DNA of 64,000 nt from Nematostella vectensis (GCF_932526225.1 NC_064041.1:10770813-10834812), one strand, 5' to 3'; numbered from the stretch's first letter, positions 32,501 to 42,344 are shown. Made by a program: numbers and translations. Notes: a model not told the origin generated them from the sequence alone.

Positions 32501-33184
32501 ACACAAACACAGGGTTGCTAGGTAAGAGCGCCATAACACAAACACAGGGTTCCCAGGTAAGAGCGCCATAACACAAACACAGGGTTGCTAGGTAAGGGCG
32601 CCATAACACAAACACAGGGTTGCTAGGTAAGACCTTTATAACACAAGACTTCTCCCCCATAAATCCTCCTTAATTTGTGTATGTCTATAATTCCTGTACA
32701 GTGTTTCGCCCAAACGTCTTATAGTCAAATTCGTTTGCGCGACTCCGAGAATCCAAATCCATTTCTCGTCTGGAAATAGCGCGTATTCAATCATATCACC
32801 GTGACCAATCAATTCCCTTAAAGCCGCATTGTCACCAGTTTACTTCCGGAGCTCCGACGGAAACCTTAACCGTTAAAAGACAAAAGAATCTATTAGAATC
32901 CGATATATTAAACAGGCCATCCGCTCTAAATTATCAATCAGATCCTCAAAGAAACTTCCAATAAACACACTGCTTTCAATATTTTGAAATATTTTTCGCG
33001 TTTTCCGTTAAAAATCATCGGATATTGTTACGTAATCGCCCGGAAGTCGATTGACTATGCGCAAACGAGATTTTGGGTTCGCTGAGGTCTTGGCTATAAT
33101 CAATGTATTTTGTCTGTTCCTTTTAGATACTGCGATGAGCTTCTTCAGCATCTTAAGTCTCTACAAATTGCCGGTGGCACCTGA
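14558..33184 (+). CDS. DNAAF5: Dynein axonemal assembly factor 5 (HEATR2), complete, 19 exons
   Basis: HEAT-repeat protein needed in the cytoplasm to preassemble axonemal dynein arms before they enter cilia. Exons: 14558-14608, 14963-15177, 15597-15831, 16360-16494, 19919-20067, 20566-20662, 21370-21457, 22579-22691, 23560-23862, 24585-24773, 25381-25479, 25958-26118, 26411-26527, 26599-26710, 26888-26984, 27432-27534, 27708-27810, 32389-32486, 33127-33184. They total 2523 nt, 840 aa plus stop, close to the human protein (855 aa), and every junction keeps phase. Helical HEAT pairs are visible throughout, for example [55 protein letters not shown] and [20 protein letters not shown]. Intron 7 has a GC donor (ACAG|GCAAGT); the only alternative GT donor produces a stop in exon 8. 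Introns 4, 9, 17 and 18 carry tandem arrays. The divergent neighbour is KLHDC10-like. Confidence 0.95.
16511..19275. repeat. 30-bp minisatellite, about 92 copies, in DNAAF5 intron 4
   Basis: The unit contains GTACACTGCTGACGATACAT followed by CATGCTTTAT. Variation is confined to a few positions (GAC/GAT, CGA/CAA), plus 28-29 bp units lacking TC or a T. The array fills most of the 3.4-kb intron. Because 30 is a multiple of three, both strands show long open frames of repeated peptides; these are not genes. Confidence 0.97.
19276..19918. other. Remainder of DNAAF5 intron 4
   Basis: No gene. Sequence at 19560-19790 looks like old dispersed repeat, but I could not assign a family. Confidence 0.4.
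21543..22547. mobile_element. piggyBac-like non-autonomous element with TTAA flanks
   Basis: TTAA at 21543-21546 is followed by CACATTGACTCCT. AGGAGTCAATGGC is followed by TTAA at 22544-22547. Terminal inverted repeats next to duplicated TTAA are the signature of piggyBac insertions. The roughly 1-kb interior encodes no recognisable transposase. It makes up about 90% of DNAAF5 intron 7, the intron with the GC donor. Confidence 0.72.
24065..24580. repeat. Degenerate repeat of about 32 bp reaching the DNAAF5 exon 10 acceptor
   Basis: About 15 imperfect units of the form CATCTCTCCCTGTTTATCCA plus a CCCTGACATGTG-like linker. The last unit runs into the splice acceptor as ACTCTTGCATCTCTATCCAG|GTC, so the pyrimidine tract of exon 10 appears to be a repeat unit or the seed of the array. 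Confidence 0.8.
24975..25070. mobile_element. Small inverted-repeat element
   Basis: TTCACCAAAAACTGGCAGTC is mirrored by a right arm ending CTACCAGCTTTTGGTGAA. It is about 95 bp, in DNAAF5 intron 10, with no coding capacity. Confidence 0.6.
25565..25817. mobile_element. Small MITE with 16-bp inverted ends
   Basis: TATACACCTATTTCAA at the left is exactly mirrored by TTGAAATAGGTGTATA at the right, in DNAAF5 intron 11. A related end (TTGAAATAGGGTGTATA) occurs at about 40035, suggesting a dispersed family. Confidence 0.65.
27796..31975. repeat. 37-bp minisatellite, about 112 copies, built from the DNAAF5 exon 17 splice donor
   Basis: Each unit contains CACACCAACTGTTCAG|GTAA followed by TCACATATATGTAACTC. 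The exon itself ends ACACCAACTATTCAG|GTAA at 27810, so every unit repeats the last 15 exon bases and the donor with one substitution. Copies up to about 30850 are nearly all GTAATC, with a single GTTATC unit near 27922; most copies after about 30880 are GTTATC. The array fills about 4.2 kb of the 4.6-kb intron 17. Read in frame from the exon, the first unit meets a stop (ATG TAA). Confidence 0.98.
31985..32170. mobile_element. Probable C-rich MITE fragment
   Basis: Words such as TTTCTTATTAAGAAATCTTC, ACTATGCTTTTTT and ATGACTGCGC, followed by a run of C and CCAGCCAATC, recur in the same order at 48655-48740. It is a dispersed repeat with no coding region. Confidence 0.5.
32466..32640. repeat. 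35-36 bp tandem repeat, 5 copies, built from the DNAAF5 exon 18 splice donor
   Basis: The exon ends CACAAACACAGGGTTGCCAG|GTAAGAG at 32486. ACACAAACACAGGGTTGCTAG|GTAAGAG and close variants follow four more times, separated by CGCCATA. Each unit carries a complete donor consensus. This is the second donor-derived array in the same gene, in the very next intron. Confidence 0.93.
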
Positions 33185-34090
33185 TACCGTAATGACAAAT
33201 GGGATTGCTACTCGCAAACTACCGTATTTTTTTACGTCCTCTTAGATAGCCAATATGACAACAATTGATCACACGCATCCTATCCCCCCCCCCTGTTTGG
33301 AGAAACCCGGGGCATTTACCAAACGTTTTAAAGGAAGCATCCACCTCCCCACCTCCACCCCCCAAGACTGCAATAAGTCCATCTATTTCCACCACTGAGA
33401 AATTCATCTTAGTTAAACACCCTATCGGATATAGTATCCTTTTATCGTGACAGAAAAAAGAAATTTGGTGCGCTTATGTGTGTAGCTATAGAAGAGTTTG
33501 AGCTCATTTGTGTATAGTTTAATGCTCATTTGTAATTTTGCTCACTAAATTGTATAAATAAATATGACTTTAGTAATAACGGGTAAACACATTGGGGTAG
33601 AAAACTCGAAGTGTGCCTTGCGATCAAGCAAGATTGCATCCCAAAAGAGAGAACTATAAAATATATTTGGGGGAACCTCACTGTGTCTATGAATAAATTA
33701 AAGTGGTTCACCTTACGTTGTGTGTCATGGTTTACAGTTAACATATGGGATTAAAATAAGCCGTTCACTTTACTGCGATAAAAATCTCTCATGTACAAGG
33801 AAAAACAGAACAACGTAACTCTCGAAATGCCGGCCCAAATGGCTTGAAACTTCACCCAGACCAAATTCAATAGTCCACTGTCAGGTCAGAATATTTTTTT
33901 AGAGTTGTACGGTTTATTTTGTAATAAAGTCTTATTTCAATTCCATATGTTTACTGTAAACCATGACACACACAACGTAACGTGAACCACTTTAATTTAT
34001 TCATACACACAGTGAGCTTGGGGTACCTGTGGGGCAATCGGAAAAAGAGCATCAGATATTGGTCCCATGGGGAAACAGGATGTGAATGTT
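33185..34090. other. DNAAF5 3' flank and inverted repeat
   Basis: AATAAA occurs at about 33557, a possible polyadenylation signal 370 bp after the stop. An inverted repeat has arms of about 75 bp at 33676-33749 and 33942-34016 (AATTAAAGTGGTTCACCTTA mirrored by a near-identical copy), with a spacer of about 190 bp. It is probably a fold-back element. No gene seen. Confidence 0.6.
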
Positions 34091-34092
34091 GC

Positions 34093-36022
34093 AAGGTTAA
34101 AAATGAAAGTATACGCCCGCTTTCGAATCATATTCCAATCTGTGCGTTTTGACATTTCTTGGAAGTGTTTATCTATGTAAAAAAATGAAATCAAAGTGTA
34201 CACCGCACTTTCGAATCATATTCCAATCTGTGCGTTTTGACATTTCTTGGAAGTGTTTATCTATGTAAAAAAATGAAATCAAAGTGTACACCGCACTTTC
34301 GAATCATATTCCAATCTGTGCGTTTTGACATTTCTTGGAAGTGTTTATCTATGTAAAAAAATGAAATCAAAGTGTACACCGCACTTTCGAATCATATTCC
34401 AAACTGTGCGTTTTAACATTTCTTGGAAGTGTTTATCTATGTAAAAAAATGAAATCAAAGTGTACACCGCACTTTCGAATCATATTCCAATCTGTGCGTT
34501 TTAACATTTCTTGGAAGTGTTTATCTATGTAAAAAAATGAAATCAAAGTGTACACCGCACTTTCGAATCATATTCCAATCTGTGCGTTTTGATATTTCTT
34601 GGAAGTGTTTATCTATGTAAAAAAATGAAATCAAAGTGTACACCGCACTTTCGAATCATATTCCAATCTGTGCGTTTTAACATTTCTTGGAAGTGTTTAT
34701 CTATGTAAAAAAATGAAATCAAAGTGTACACCGCACTTTCGAATCATATTCCAATCTGTGCGTTTTGATATTTCTTGGAAGTGTTTATCTATGTAAAAAA
34801 ATGAAATCAAAGTGTACACCGCACTTTCGAATCATATTCCAAACTGTGCGTTTTAACATTTCTTGGAAGTGTTTATCTATGTAAAAAAATGAAATCAAAG
34901 TGTACACCGCACTTTTCGAATCATATTCCAATCTGTGCGTTTTAACATTTCTTGGAAGTGTTTATCTATGTAAAAAAATGAAATCAAAGTGTACACCGCA
35001 CTTTCGAATCATATTCCAATCTGTGCGTTTTGATATTTCTTGGAAGTGTTTATCTATGTAAAAAAATGAAATCAAAGTGTACACCGCACTTTCGAATCAT
35101 ATTCCAATCTGTGCGTTTTAACATTTCTTGGAAGTGTTTATCTATGTAAAAAAATGAAATCAAAGTGTACACCGCACTTTCGAATCATATTCCAATCTGT
35201 GCGTTTTGATATTTCTTGGAAGTGTTTATCTATGTAAAAAAATGAAATCAAAGTGTACACCGCACTTTCGAATCATATTCCAATCTGTGCGTTTTGATAT
35301 TTCTTGGAAGTGTTTATCTATGTAAAAAAATGAAATCAAAGTGTACACCGCACTTTCAAATCATATTCCAATCTGTGCGTTTTAACATTTCTTGGAAGTG
35401 TTTATCTATGTAAAAAAATGAAATCAAAGTGTACACCGCACTTTCGAATCATATTCCAAACTGTGCGTTTTAACATTTCTTGGAAGTGTTTATCTATGTA
35501 AAAAAATGAAATCAAAGTGTACACCGCACTTTCGAATCATATTCCAATCTGTGCGTTTTAACATTTCTTGGAAGTGTTTATCTATGTAAAAAAATGAAAT
35601 CAAAGTGTACACCGCACTTTCGAATCATATTCCAATCTGTGCGTTTTGATATTTCTTGGAAGTGTTTATCTATGTAAAAAAATGAAATCAAAGTGTACAC
35701 CGCACTTTCGAATCATATTCCAATCTGTGCGTTTTAACATTTCTTGGAAGTGTTTATCTATGTAAAAAAATGAAATCAAAGTGTACACCGCACTTTCGAA
35801 TCATATTCCAATCTGTGCGTTTTGATATTTCTTGGAAGTGTTTATCTATGTAAAAAAATGAAATCAAAGTGTACACCGCACTTTCGAATCATATTCCAAA
35901 CTGTGCGTTTTAACATTTCTTGGAAGTGTTTATCTATGTAAAAAAATGAAATCAAAGTGTACACCGCACTTTCGAATCATATTCCAAACTGTGCGTTTTG
36001 ATATTTCTTGGAAGTGTTTATC
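34093..36022. repeat. 88-bp satellite, about 22 copies, with higher-order organisation
   Basis: The unit contains CACTTTCGAATCATATTCCA, TTTCTTGGAAGTGTTTATCT and ATGTAAAAAAATGAAATC. Variants at TTTTGAC/TTTTAAC/TTTTGAT and CCAATC/CCAAAC define unit types that recur in the same order every five units (440 bp). The array stops 85 bp before the cGAS-like start codon, so it lies in the promoter or 5' UTR region of that gene. Confidence 0.95.
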
Positions 36023-36107
36023 GTGTAATCACGAACTTATCGACTCGACCAGGGAATTCCAAAACTTTCTCTTGAAATGTTAAGCCAACACCACCCATTC
36101 TCCCAGG

Positions 36108-37673
36108 ATGAAATCACCAAAAAAAGAACAGCACACTACGAAGTTTGTGGCAGCTCTCATAAGCAAAGTGTCTGTCCTGGATCCGGCTCTTGACTTCTCT
36201 GACATCATTCTCACGGGTAGCGTGTCCGAAGGGCTAAAAGTCCACAATCCCGATGAGTACGACTACCTACTTATCCTTAATGTACCATTCAGTGTTTACG
36301 AGTCGGAGGATTTCAAACCAGGCTTTGTTGGGATATTGGGGGACCCAACCCTCCCGGAGGATTTTCTCTACCCTCTGCGGCTACGAAAACGCTTCTCAAG
36401 TGCGTTGATGAAAACCGTCCGCGAGTTCTACTCAAAGGAAGTTGTTGGAATATACACGCATATCAAATCCGCTGCTATAAAACTGCAAGTACATTACGAT
36501 GATGTTCTTCCGTGTTGTACGTGTGACATAGATTTGGTGATAGCATTGAAGGGTCCTGAGGGCTACTGGCCGCGTTGCGCCATCAAGTGGTTAAGCCAAT
36601 CACAAGGAGGTGCTGTGCCGCCGACTGTTGTTAACAAAGTGATTAAAGACGGTGTCCATTTTGTACCAAAAATATACGAAGGCGCATGCGACAATAATAC
36701 CTGCTGTATTCCAATGTGGCGCATTTCTTTCTCATTAGCTGAGGCAACTCTGATTCGAAGCTTGAATGAGGTACATAAAAATAGTTTTCGTATACTAAAA
36801 GCACTAATTAACAGCGCTAAAGAGAAAAGGTTGATTGGTAATAAATGGGTCACAAGCTACCACTTGAAGTCTTTACTACTGCATGCAAACGAGGCTTTCA
36901 TGGCAATTGCACACAAAGCTCGGTTAGGTTATGCAAACAGGGCTATGGAGGAAAGTGCAAATGAGACTCAGAATGCAAACGAGGTTAAGAATGAAAGCGA
37001 GGCCACGACAGAAGATTCAAACGAGACTTTGGTGGGAATTATAAACGAGGCTATGATGGAGAATGCAAACAAGACTAGAATGGAGGATGCAAACGAGGCT
37101 ATAATGGAGGATGCAAACGAGGCTATGATGGAGAATGCAAACAAGGCATGGATGGACAATACAAACGAGGCCAGGATGGTGAATGCAAACAAGGCTATGA
37201 TGGAGAATGCAAACGAGGCTATGATGGAGAATGCAAACAAGGCTATGATGGAGAACGCACACAAGGCTATGATGGGGAATGCAAACGAGGTCGAGGTTGA
37301 AAATACAAATGAGGCTTTGACGGCAAATACGTGGCTGCAGTTGGAGTCCCAACCAGCAAAGAAGGCTTTACCAGAAGGTGCAAATGCGCCCATGGCTGAC
37401 AATGTCAGCGAAAGAGATTACGTTATTGATATCATCACAAAACTAATCCAAAGCTTAAGATCGGTGCACCTGCCTCATTACTTTGTGCCGACAATGAACC
37501 TTTTCGAATACCTTAAATATTTGATAACTGAATCTGACTTCAGAGATTCATTTGGCAAAGGACATAAGGATCTTATACGCGGTTACGAAAAGCTATTGGC
37601 AGAGATACCCGAAGACTTGAACGAGCTCCGAAGACTCTCGCAACAAGGACAAACTGTGTATTATTGGCAATAG
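36108..37673 (+). CDS. Mab-21-domain cGAS-like receptor (cGLR)
   Basis: A 521-aa protein in one long exon. cGLRs are innate sensors that make cyclic dinucleotide second messengers for STING when a nucleic-acid ligand binds. The nucleotidyltransferase core is visible: GSVSEGLKVHNPDEYDYLLIL-type motif from residue 37, giving G37-S38 and the metal-binding pair E50/D52, with the third acid at D142 in IDLVIALK. The helical half follows: MWRISFS (203-209), FRILKAL (227-233), SYHLKSLLLHANE (250-262), and LPHYFVPTMNLFEYL (455-469). No CC-type zinc thumb follows MWRISFS, unlike vertebrate cGAS. Residues about 285-405 are an 8-residue repeat (ENANKAMM type) inserted inside the domain. TCTCCCAG lies one base before the ATG, so an upstream exon is possible. 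A cyclic nucleotide product is inferred from the intact triad only. Confidence 0.85.
   Translation: MKSPKKEQHTTKFVAALISKVSVLDPALDFSDIILTGSVSEGLKVHNPDEYDYLLILNVPFSVYESEDFKPGFVGILGDPTLPEDFLYPLRLRKRFSSALMKTVREFYSKEVVGIYTHIKSAAIKLQVHYDDVLPCCTCDIDLVIALKGPEGYWPRCAIKWLSQSQGGAVPPTVVNKVIKDGVHFVPKIYEGACDNNTCCIPMWRISFSLAEATLIRSLNEVHKNSFRILKALINSAKEKRLIGNKWVTSYHLKSLLLHANEAFMAIAHKARLGYANRAMEESANETQNANEVKNESEATTEDSNETLVGIINEAMMENANKTRMEDANEAIMEDANEAMMENANKAWMDNTNEARMVNANKAMMENANEAMMENANKAMMENAHKAMMGNANEVEVENTNEALTANTWLQLESQPAKKALPEGANAPMADNVSERDYVIDIITKLIQSLRSVHLPHYFVPTMNLFEYLKYLITESDFRDSFGKGHKDLIRGYEKLLAEIPEDLNELRRLSQQGQTVYYWQ
36885..37330 (+). repeat. In-frame 24-nt coding repeat inside the cGAS-like gene
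   Basis: Repeats of the AATGCAAACGAGGCTATGAT type encode NANEAMME-like octapeptides about 14 times. The octapeptide resembles HANEAFMA at residues 259-266, in the conserved SYHLK helix, including at the codon level (CATGCAAACGAGGCTTTCAT). The array may therefore have grown from that helix. Confidence 0.85.
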
Positions 37674-37687
37674 GTGTCACACGGAAA

Positions 37688-39600
37688 GGGGACAGTATTT
37701 GGCTAGGGATGCGGGACAGTATTTGACTAGGGATGCGGGACAGTATTTGGCTAGGGATGCGGGACAGTATTTGACTAGGGATGCGGGACAGTATTTGACT
37801 AGGGATGCGGGACAGTATTTGACTAGGGATGCGGGACAGTATTTGGCTAGGATGCGGGACAGTATTTGACTAGGGATGCGGGACAGTATTTGGCTAGGAT
37901 GCGGGACAGTATTTGACTAGGGATGCGGGACAGTATTTGGCTAGGGATGCGGGACAGTATTTGGCTAGGGATGCGGGGCAGTATTTGGCTAGGGATGCGG
38001 GAGAGTATTTGACTAGGGATGCGGGACAGTATTTGACTAGGGATGCGAGACAGTATTTGGCTAGGGATGCGGGACAGTATTTGACTAGGGATGCGGGACA
38101 GTATTTGACTAGGATGCGGGACAGTATTTGACTAGGATGCGGGACAGTATTTGACTAGGATGCGGGACCGTATTTGACTAGGGATGCGGGACAGTATTTG
38201 ACTAGGGATGCGAGACAGTATTTGACTAGGATGCGGGACAGTATTTGACTAGGGATGCGGGACAGTATTTGACTAGGGATGCGGGACAGTATTTGGCTAG
38301 GATGCGGGACAGAATTTGGCTAGGGATGCGGGACAGTATTTGGCTAGGATGCGGGACAGTATTTGACTAGGGATGCGGGACAGTATTTGACTAGGGATGC
38401 GGGACAGTATTTGGCTAGGGATGCGGGACAGTATTTGGCTAGGATGCGGGACAGTATTTGACTAGGGATGCGGGACAGTATTTGGCTAGGGATGCGGGAC
38501 AGTATTTGGCTAGGGATGCGGGACAGTATTTGACTAGGGATGCGGGACAGTATTTGACTAGGGATGCGAGACAGTATTTGACTAGGGATGCGGGACAGTA
38601 TTTGACTAGGGATGCGGGACAGTATTTGGCTGAGGATGCGGGAGAGTATTTGACTAGGGATGCGGGACAGTATTTGGCTAGGAATGCGGGACAGTATTTG
38701 ACTAGGGATGCGAGACAGTATTTGACTAGGGATGCGGGACAGTATTTGACTAGGGATGCGGGACAGTATTTGGCTAGGGATGCGGGACAGTATTTGACTA
38801 GGGATGCGGGACAGTATTTGGCTAGGAATGCGGGACAGTATTTGACTAGGGATGCGGGACAGTATTTGGCTAGGAATGCGGGACAGTATTTGACTAGGGA
38901 TGCGGGACAGTATTTGGCTAGGATGCGGGACAGTATTTGGCTAGGATGCGGGACAGTATTTGACTAGGGATGCGGGACAGTATTTGACTAGGGATGCGGG
39001 ACAGTATTTGACTAGGGATGCGGGACAGTATTTGACTAGGGATGCGGGACAGTATTTGACTAGGGATGCGGGACAGTATTTGACTAGGGATGCGGGACAG
39101 TATTTGACTAGGGATGCGGGACAGTATTTGGCTAGGAATGCGGGACAGTATTTGACTAGGGATGCGGGACAGTATTTGGCTAGGAATGCGGGACAGTATT
39201 TGACTAGGGATGCGGGACAGTATTTGGCTAGGAATGCGGGACAGTATTTGACAAGGGATGCGGGACAGTATTTGGCTAGGAATGCGGGACAGTATTTGAC
39301 TAGGGATGCGGGACAGTATTTGGCTAGGAATGCGGGACAGTATTTGACAAGGGGTGCGTGACAGTATTTGGCTAGGATGCGGGACAGTATTTGACTAGGG
39401 ATGCGGGACAGTATTTGACTAGGGATGCGGGACAGTATTTGACTAGGGATGCGGGACAGTATTTGACTAGGGATGCGGGACAGTATTTGACTAGGGATGC
39501 GGGACAGTATTTGACTAGGGATGCGGGACAGTATTTGACTAGGGATGCGGGACAGTATTTGACTAGGGATGCGGGACAGTATTTGACTAGGGATGCGGGT
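37688..39600. repeat. 24-bp satellite, about 80 copies, starting 15 bp after the cGAS-like stop
   Basis: The unit is of the GGGACAGTATTTGACTAGGG type plus ATGC, with GGCTA/GACTA and 23-bp variants. The first candidate polyadenylation signal downstream (AATAAA at about 39749) lies beyond the array, so it probably forms most of the gene's 3' UTR. Open frames through it are artefacts of a unit divisible by three. Confidence 0.95.
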
Positions 39601-39642
39601 TGGGGGGTGGTGGTTGGGGGCTCCCCTGCTTGGCCCTGTGTT

Positions 39643-39889
39643 GGCAGACATACCCGAAGACTTCGAGTATTTCGGATACACTCGGATTTATTGGCTAGCC
39701 TGAAGGGATATCAGTGGCGCAAAATAGCTATTCAGGAGGCTCGCGGCTGAATAAAGAAACGCATATCTATTCGTGTTGGCAGACATACCCGAAGACTTGA
39801 AAAATTTCGGATACACTCGGATTTATTGGCTAGCGTGAAGGGATATCAGTGGCGCAAAATAGCTATTCAGGAGGCCCGCGGCTGAATAA
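39643..39889 (+). pseudogene. Two tandem relics of a cGAS-like gene 3' end
   Basis: At 39643 and again at 39774 the sequence TTGGCAGACATACCCGAAGA occurs. Translated, the first copy gives LADIPEDFEYFGYTRIYWLA and a stop. The intact gene ends LAEIPEDLNELRR...YYWQ and a stop, with the same LA-IPED core and an aromatic-rich terminus. Each relic is about 110 bp and is followed by AATAAA. They look like remnants of paralogue 3' ends, or of alternative last exons, left by tandem duplication. Confidence 0.65.
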
Positions 39890-40979
39890 AAAACGCATAT
39901 ACATAACATAACAGAACATAACAGTACAGATACAATATAACAGATACAATAACAGATACAATAGAATTGTTTCATCTAACCACTGGTGTTAGGCATTCAC
40001 CAATTCTCATTTACTTATAGTAGTCAACTTTCATTGAAATAGGGTGTATAGCCAACCAATTTATGGTTATTACATATTTATTGTTTAAAGTTTGAAGATA
40101 ACTAATTCTGATTCAAGTGCTTAAGATAATTCCAATATAAAATTTTAGCTTTGGCTGTGGTCAAGAAAAATACCACAAAATAAATAGTAATTTTAACATA
40201 TATTTTTATAGATTTATCTTGAAAAATTGTCATATCCTAGATATTATTTTATTTATTTCTATTTCCACCAGTTATACTGGTGCGGAAGTAGTAGTCAACA
40301 AGTGTATTTTAACTATGGAAATTAATTGTAAATTGTACTATACAATTCTCTATGCAAAAAAAATCTTAACATGATATGTTTTTAATTTGAAAAACAGAAC
40401 TATGTTTAGATACTTTGTTTTAAAAAGATATATTCACATTACCGGGTTTAGATATGACGGGGCTATTAGCTTTCTCTTAGAGAAAAAACAAACTTTCTAT
40501 AGGTCACCTTTTTATATGAAGATTTTGAGAACACTTTTAAAACATGGAAAAACACAGATGATCTCCAACCCTAATTACCTTAGCCCAAAGAAGCAAATTA
40601 ATTTTTCAAAATGTTCATATGTTCGACAATGAAAAGATATTCCTAATTTTATCCTATTGTTTGTGTTCCTATTTAAAAGCTTTCAAGGAACTCTCACAAT
40701 GGGATTCACTTGTGATTGAATAGTTTAGTACCACTTAGATAGGAAAAGGAAAGGAAAGAAACATTAGAAAATTGAGGACATTGTTTTCCACAAGTAAGCC
40801 ATTTTCGGGGGCGACGTTGAGACCAGAAGCCTTTTTTTCTTATCGCGCGTACTCCTGATTCCGGTCTCCGCCTCGCGCTAGACCCCCGACGATTCAAGTA
40901 GGCTGAATTTCTCTGGATTTACAGTTTATTGGGGTCTACCGGGCTCTTATACTATATGTGCCATTTTTCCAAATTATAT
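39890..40979. other. Gene-free AT-rich intergenic stretch
   Basis: No recognisable gene. An 81-codon open frame at 40387-40632 shows no family motif. TTTATT at 40925-40930 is AATAAA on the minus strand, 50 bp past the coiled-coil gene stop, and is a likely polyadenylation signal for that gene. Confidence 0.5.
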
Positions 40980-42242
40980 CTATAACTCGCTAGACCCCGA
41001 TGTGACACTCGAGTTTGAACTAGGGAAGAATTCGCACGAGCTCGATCTTGAGACCTGTGCAAACTGTCCCGATCCCCCAAGCCCCAAATGACGTAACACC
41101 CAGTCGAGTCTCATGCGTTCATCGTACATCTTCCGAGAAAAATGCTCTCTTAGCAGGCGCTTCAATTCCCTCTTTTCACGTCCAACCCTTTTCTCATTTT
41201 CCAGTCGCTCTCTCTCAAATCTAAACTGCAACCTCTCAACCTCTAGGGAGTAAGATTTTTCTAATTGCTCTTTCTGATAACGAAGCATAGCAATATCGTT
41301 TTCGAAACCTTGGAGTGTGGCGTCAAACCTGGACCTCTCGTGTTTTAAAACCCTGCGGAAATCTGTTTCGAGTTTCTGACGGATATCTTCTTTCTCTCTT
41401 CTAGCGTTTTCCTCAAGCTCTTGCTTTTCGTTTTTAAAAATATTCATTAAATCCTTCTTCTGTTCTTTAAATCGCTGTTCGAGTTCTACAATCTCCCCTG
41501 AAAACTCATGCTCTAATTCACCCTGTCGCGTTGAATGGTATAAAAACATCTTATTGCGCTCATCTTCTAAATCCTTGAATGTCAGCTTGCGATCTTCGTT
41601 CAAAGAGTCGTCCAATTTTCCTTTGAAATGCATATCTGCCTCGGGCTTATCATTATTCTGCCAATGTTCTAAAGCAGCTGACTCACTGAAGTAAATATTC
41701 TCTAGATCTCCTAGCCCCTTTAGCAGCGTTCTCTTGATTTCGCCTTCTACCTCTTGCACTCGCTCCAATTCCCTCCGAACCTTTCCCTCCGCCTCCGCTT
41801 TCTCAAGTCTAAACTGATGTTCTCGCTCTCTGGCCGCTTTATTAAAATGATCCCTCAATTCTTTCTTCTCCTTCTCAAACTTTCCCCTCAATTCCTCAAT
41901 CTCTTTCTCCAAGAAGCTCACGATGTTGAGTTTCTCGTCTTCGAATGCTAATTTGAGAACATGTTTCTCTTGCTGAAACTCGTAGCGTATCTTGTCCTTT
42001 TCCTTATCAAAATGTCGCCGCATTTCTTCCCTCTCACAGTCAAAGCTTCTAATCATAGCCTCCTTCTCTGTTTCAAATGACAGCCTTAACTCATCTAGCT
42101 CTTCCGTGTGAGCCCTTTCTATGATGTCTTTCTCCTGGAGGAAACCCCTCACAAGTTCAGTCTTCTCGTCAATCAAGTAGTCTGCTGCCATTTCTTCGTT
42201 AGGTTCACCAGTTTCATGATCGCCTCCGTTACTTTCATCCAT
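40980..42242 (-). CDS. Long coiled-coil protein A
   Basis: A 420-aa uninterrupted frame starting MDESNGGDHETGEPNEE. After a short acidic head, residues about 25-375 are almost continuous heptad-like charged helix, with runs of the type FEKEKKELRDHFNKAARERE and LEDERNKMFL. A break at about 185-225 (LENIYFSESAALEHW) separates two coils. The tail is Ser-rich (SRSSSCEFFPSSNSSVTSGS). No catalytic domain or membrane segment is seen. It runs divergently from a zinc-finger exon 1.04 kb away, the same arrangement as coiled-coil gene B with its zinc finger. LEDER and the helix around it resemble TLEDERIRYKN in gene B, so the two may be distant paralogues. Function unknown. Confidence 0.75.
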   Translation of the reverse strand: MDESNGGDHETGEPNEEMAADYLIDEKTELVRGFLQEKDIIERAHTEELDELRLSFETEKEAMIRSFDCEREEMRRHFDKEKDKIRYEFQQEKHVLKLAFEDEKLNIVSFLEKEIEELRGKFEKEKKELRDHFNKAAREREHQFRLEKAEAEGKVRRELERVQEVEGEIKRTLLKGLGDLENIYFSESAALEHWQNNDKPEADMHFKGKLDDSLNEDRKLTFKDLEDERNKMFLYHSTRQGELEHEFSGEIVELEQRFKEQKKDLMNIFKNEKQELEENARREKEDIRQKLETDFRRVLKHERSRFDATLQGFENDIAMLRYQKEQLEKSYSLEVERLQFRFERERLENEKRVGREKRELKRLLREHFSRKMYDERMRLDWVLRHLGLGGSGQFAQVSRSSSCEFFPSSNSSVTSGSSEL

Positions 42243-42344
42243 CCTTACGCAAAAGTAAGTTGAGGATCTGTAAATACCGGCTGAGACATCAAATTAACTC
42301 GGTCTTTGATCCGAAAGCGAGCCAGACTTTTTTTAGATGTACAA

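Noticed and set aside
36590-37402. Minus-strand frames opposite the cGAS-like gene
   Set aside because: They mirror the coding strand and its repeat; the plus strand encodes a clear Mab-21 domain.
37913-39750. Repetitive proteins from the 24-bp satellite (for example a 246-codon minus frame)
   Set aside because: The frames follow array boundaries, break at 23-bp units and show no conserved domain.
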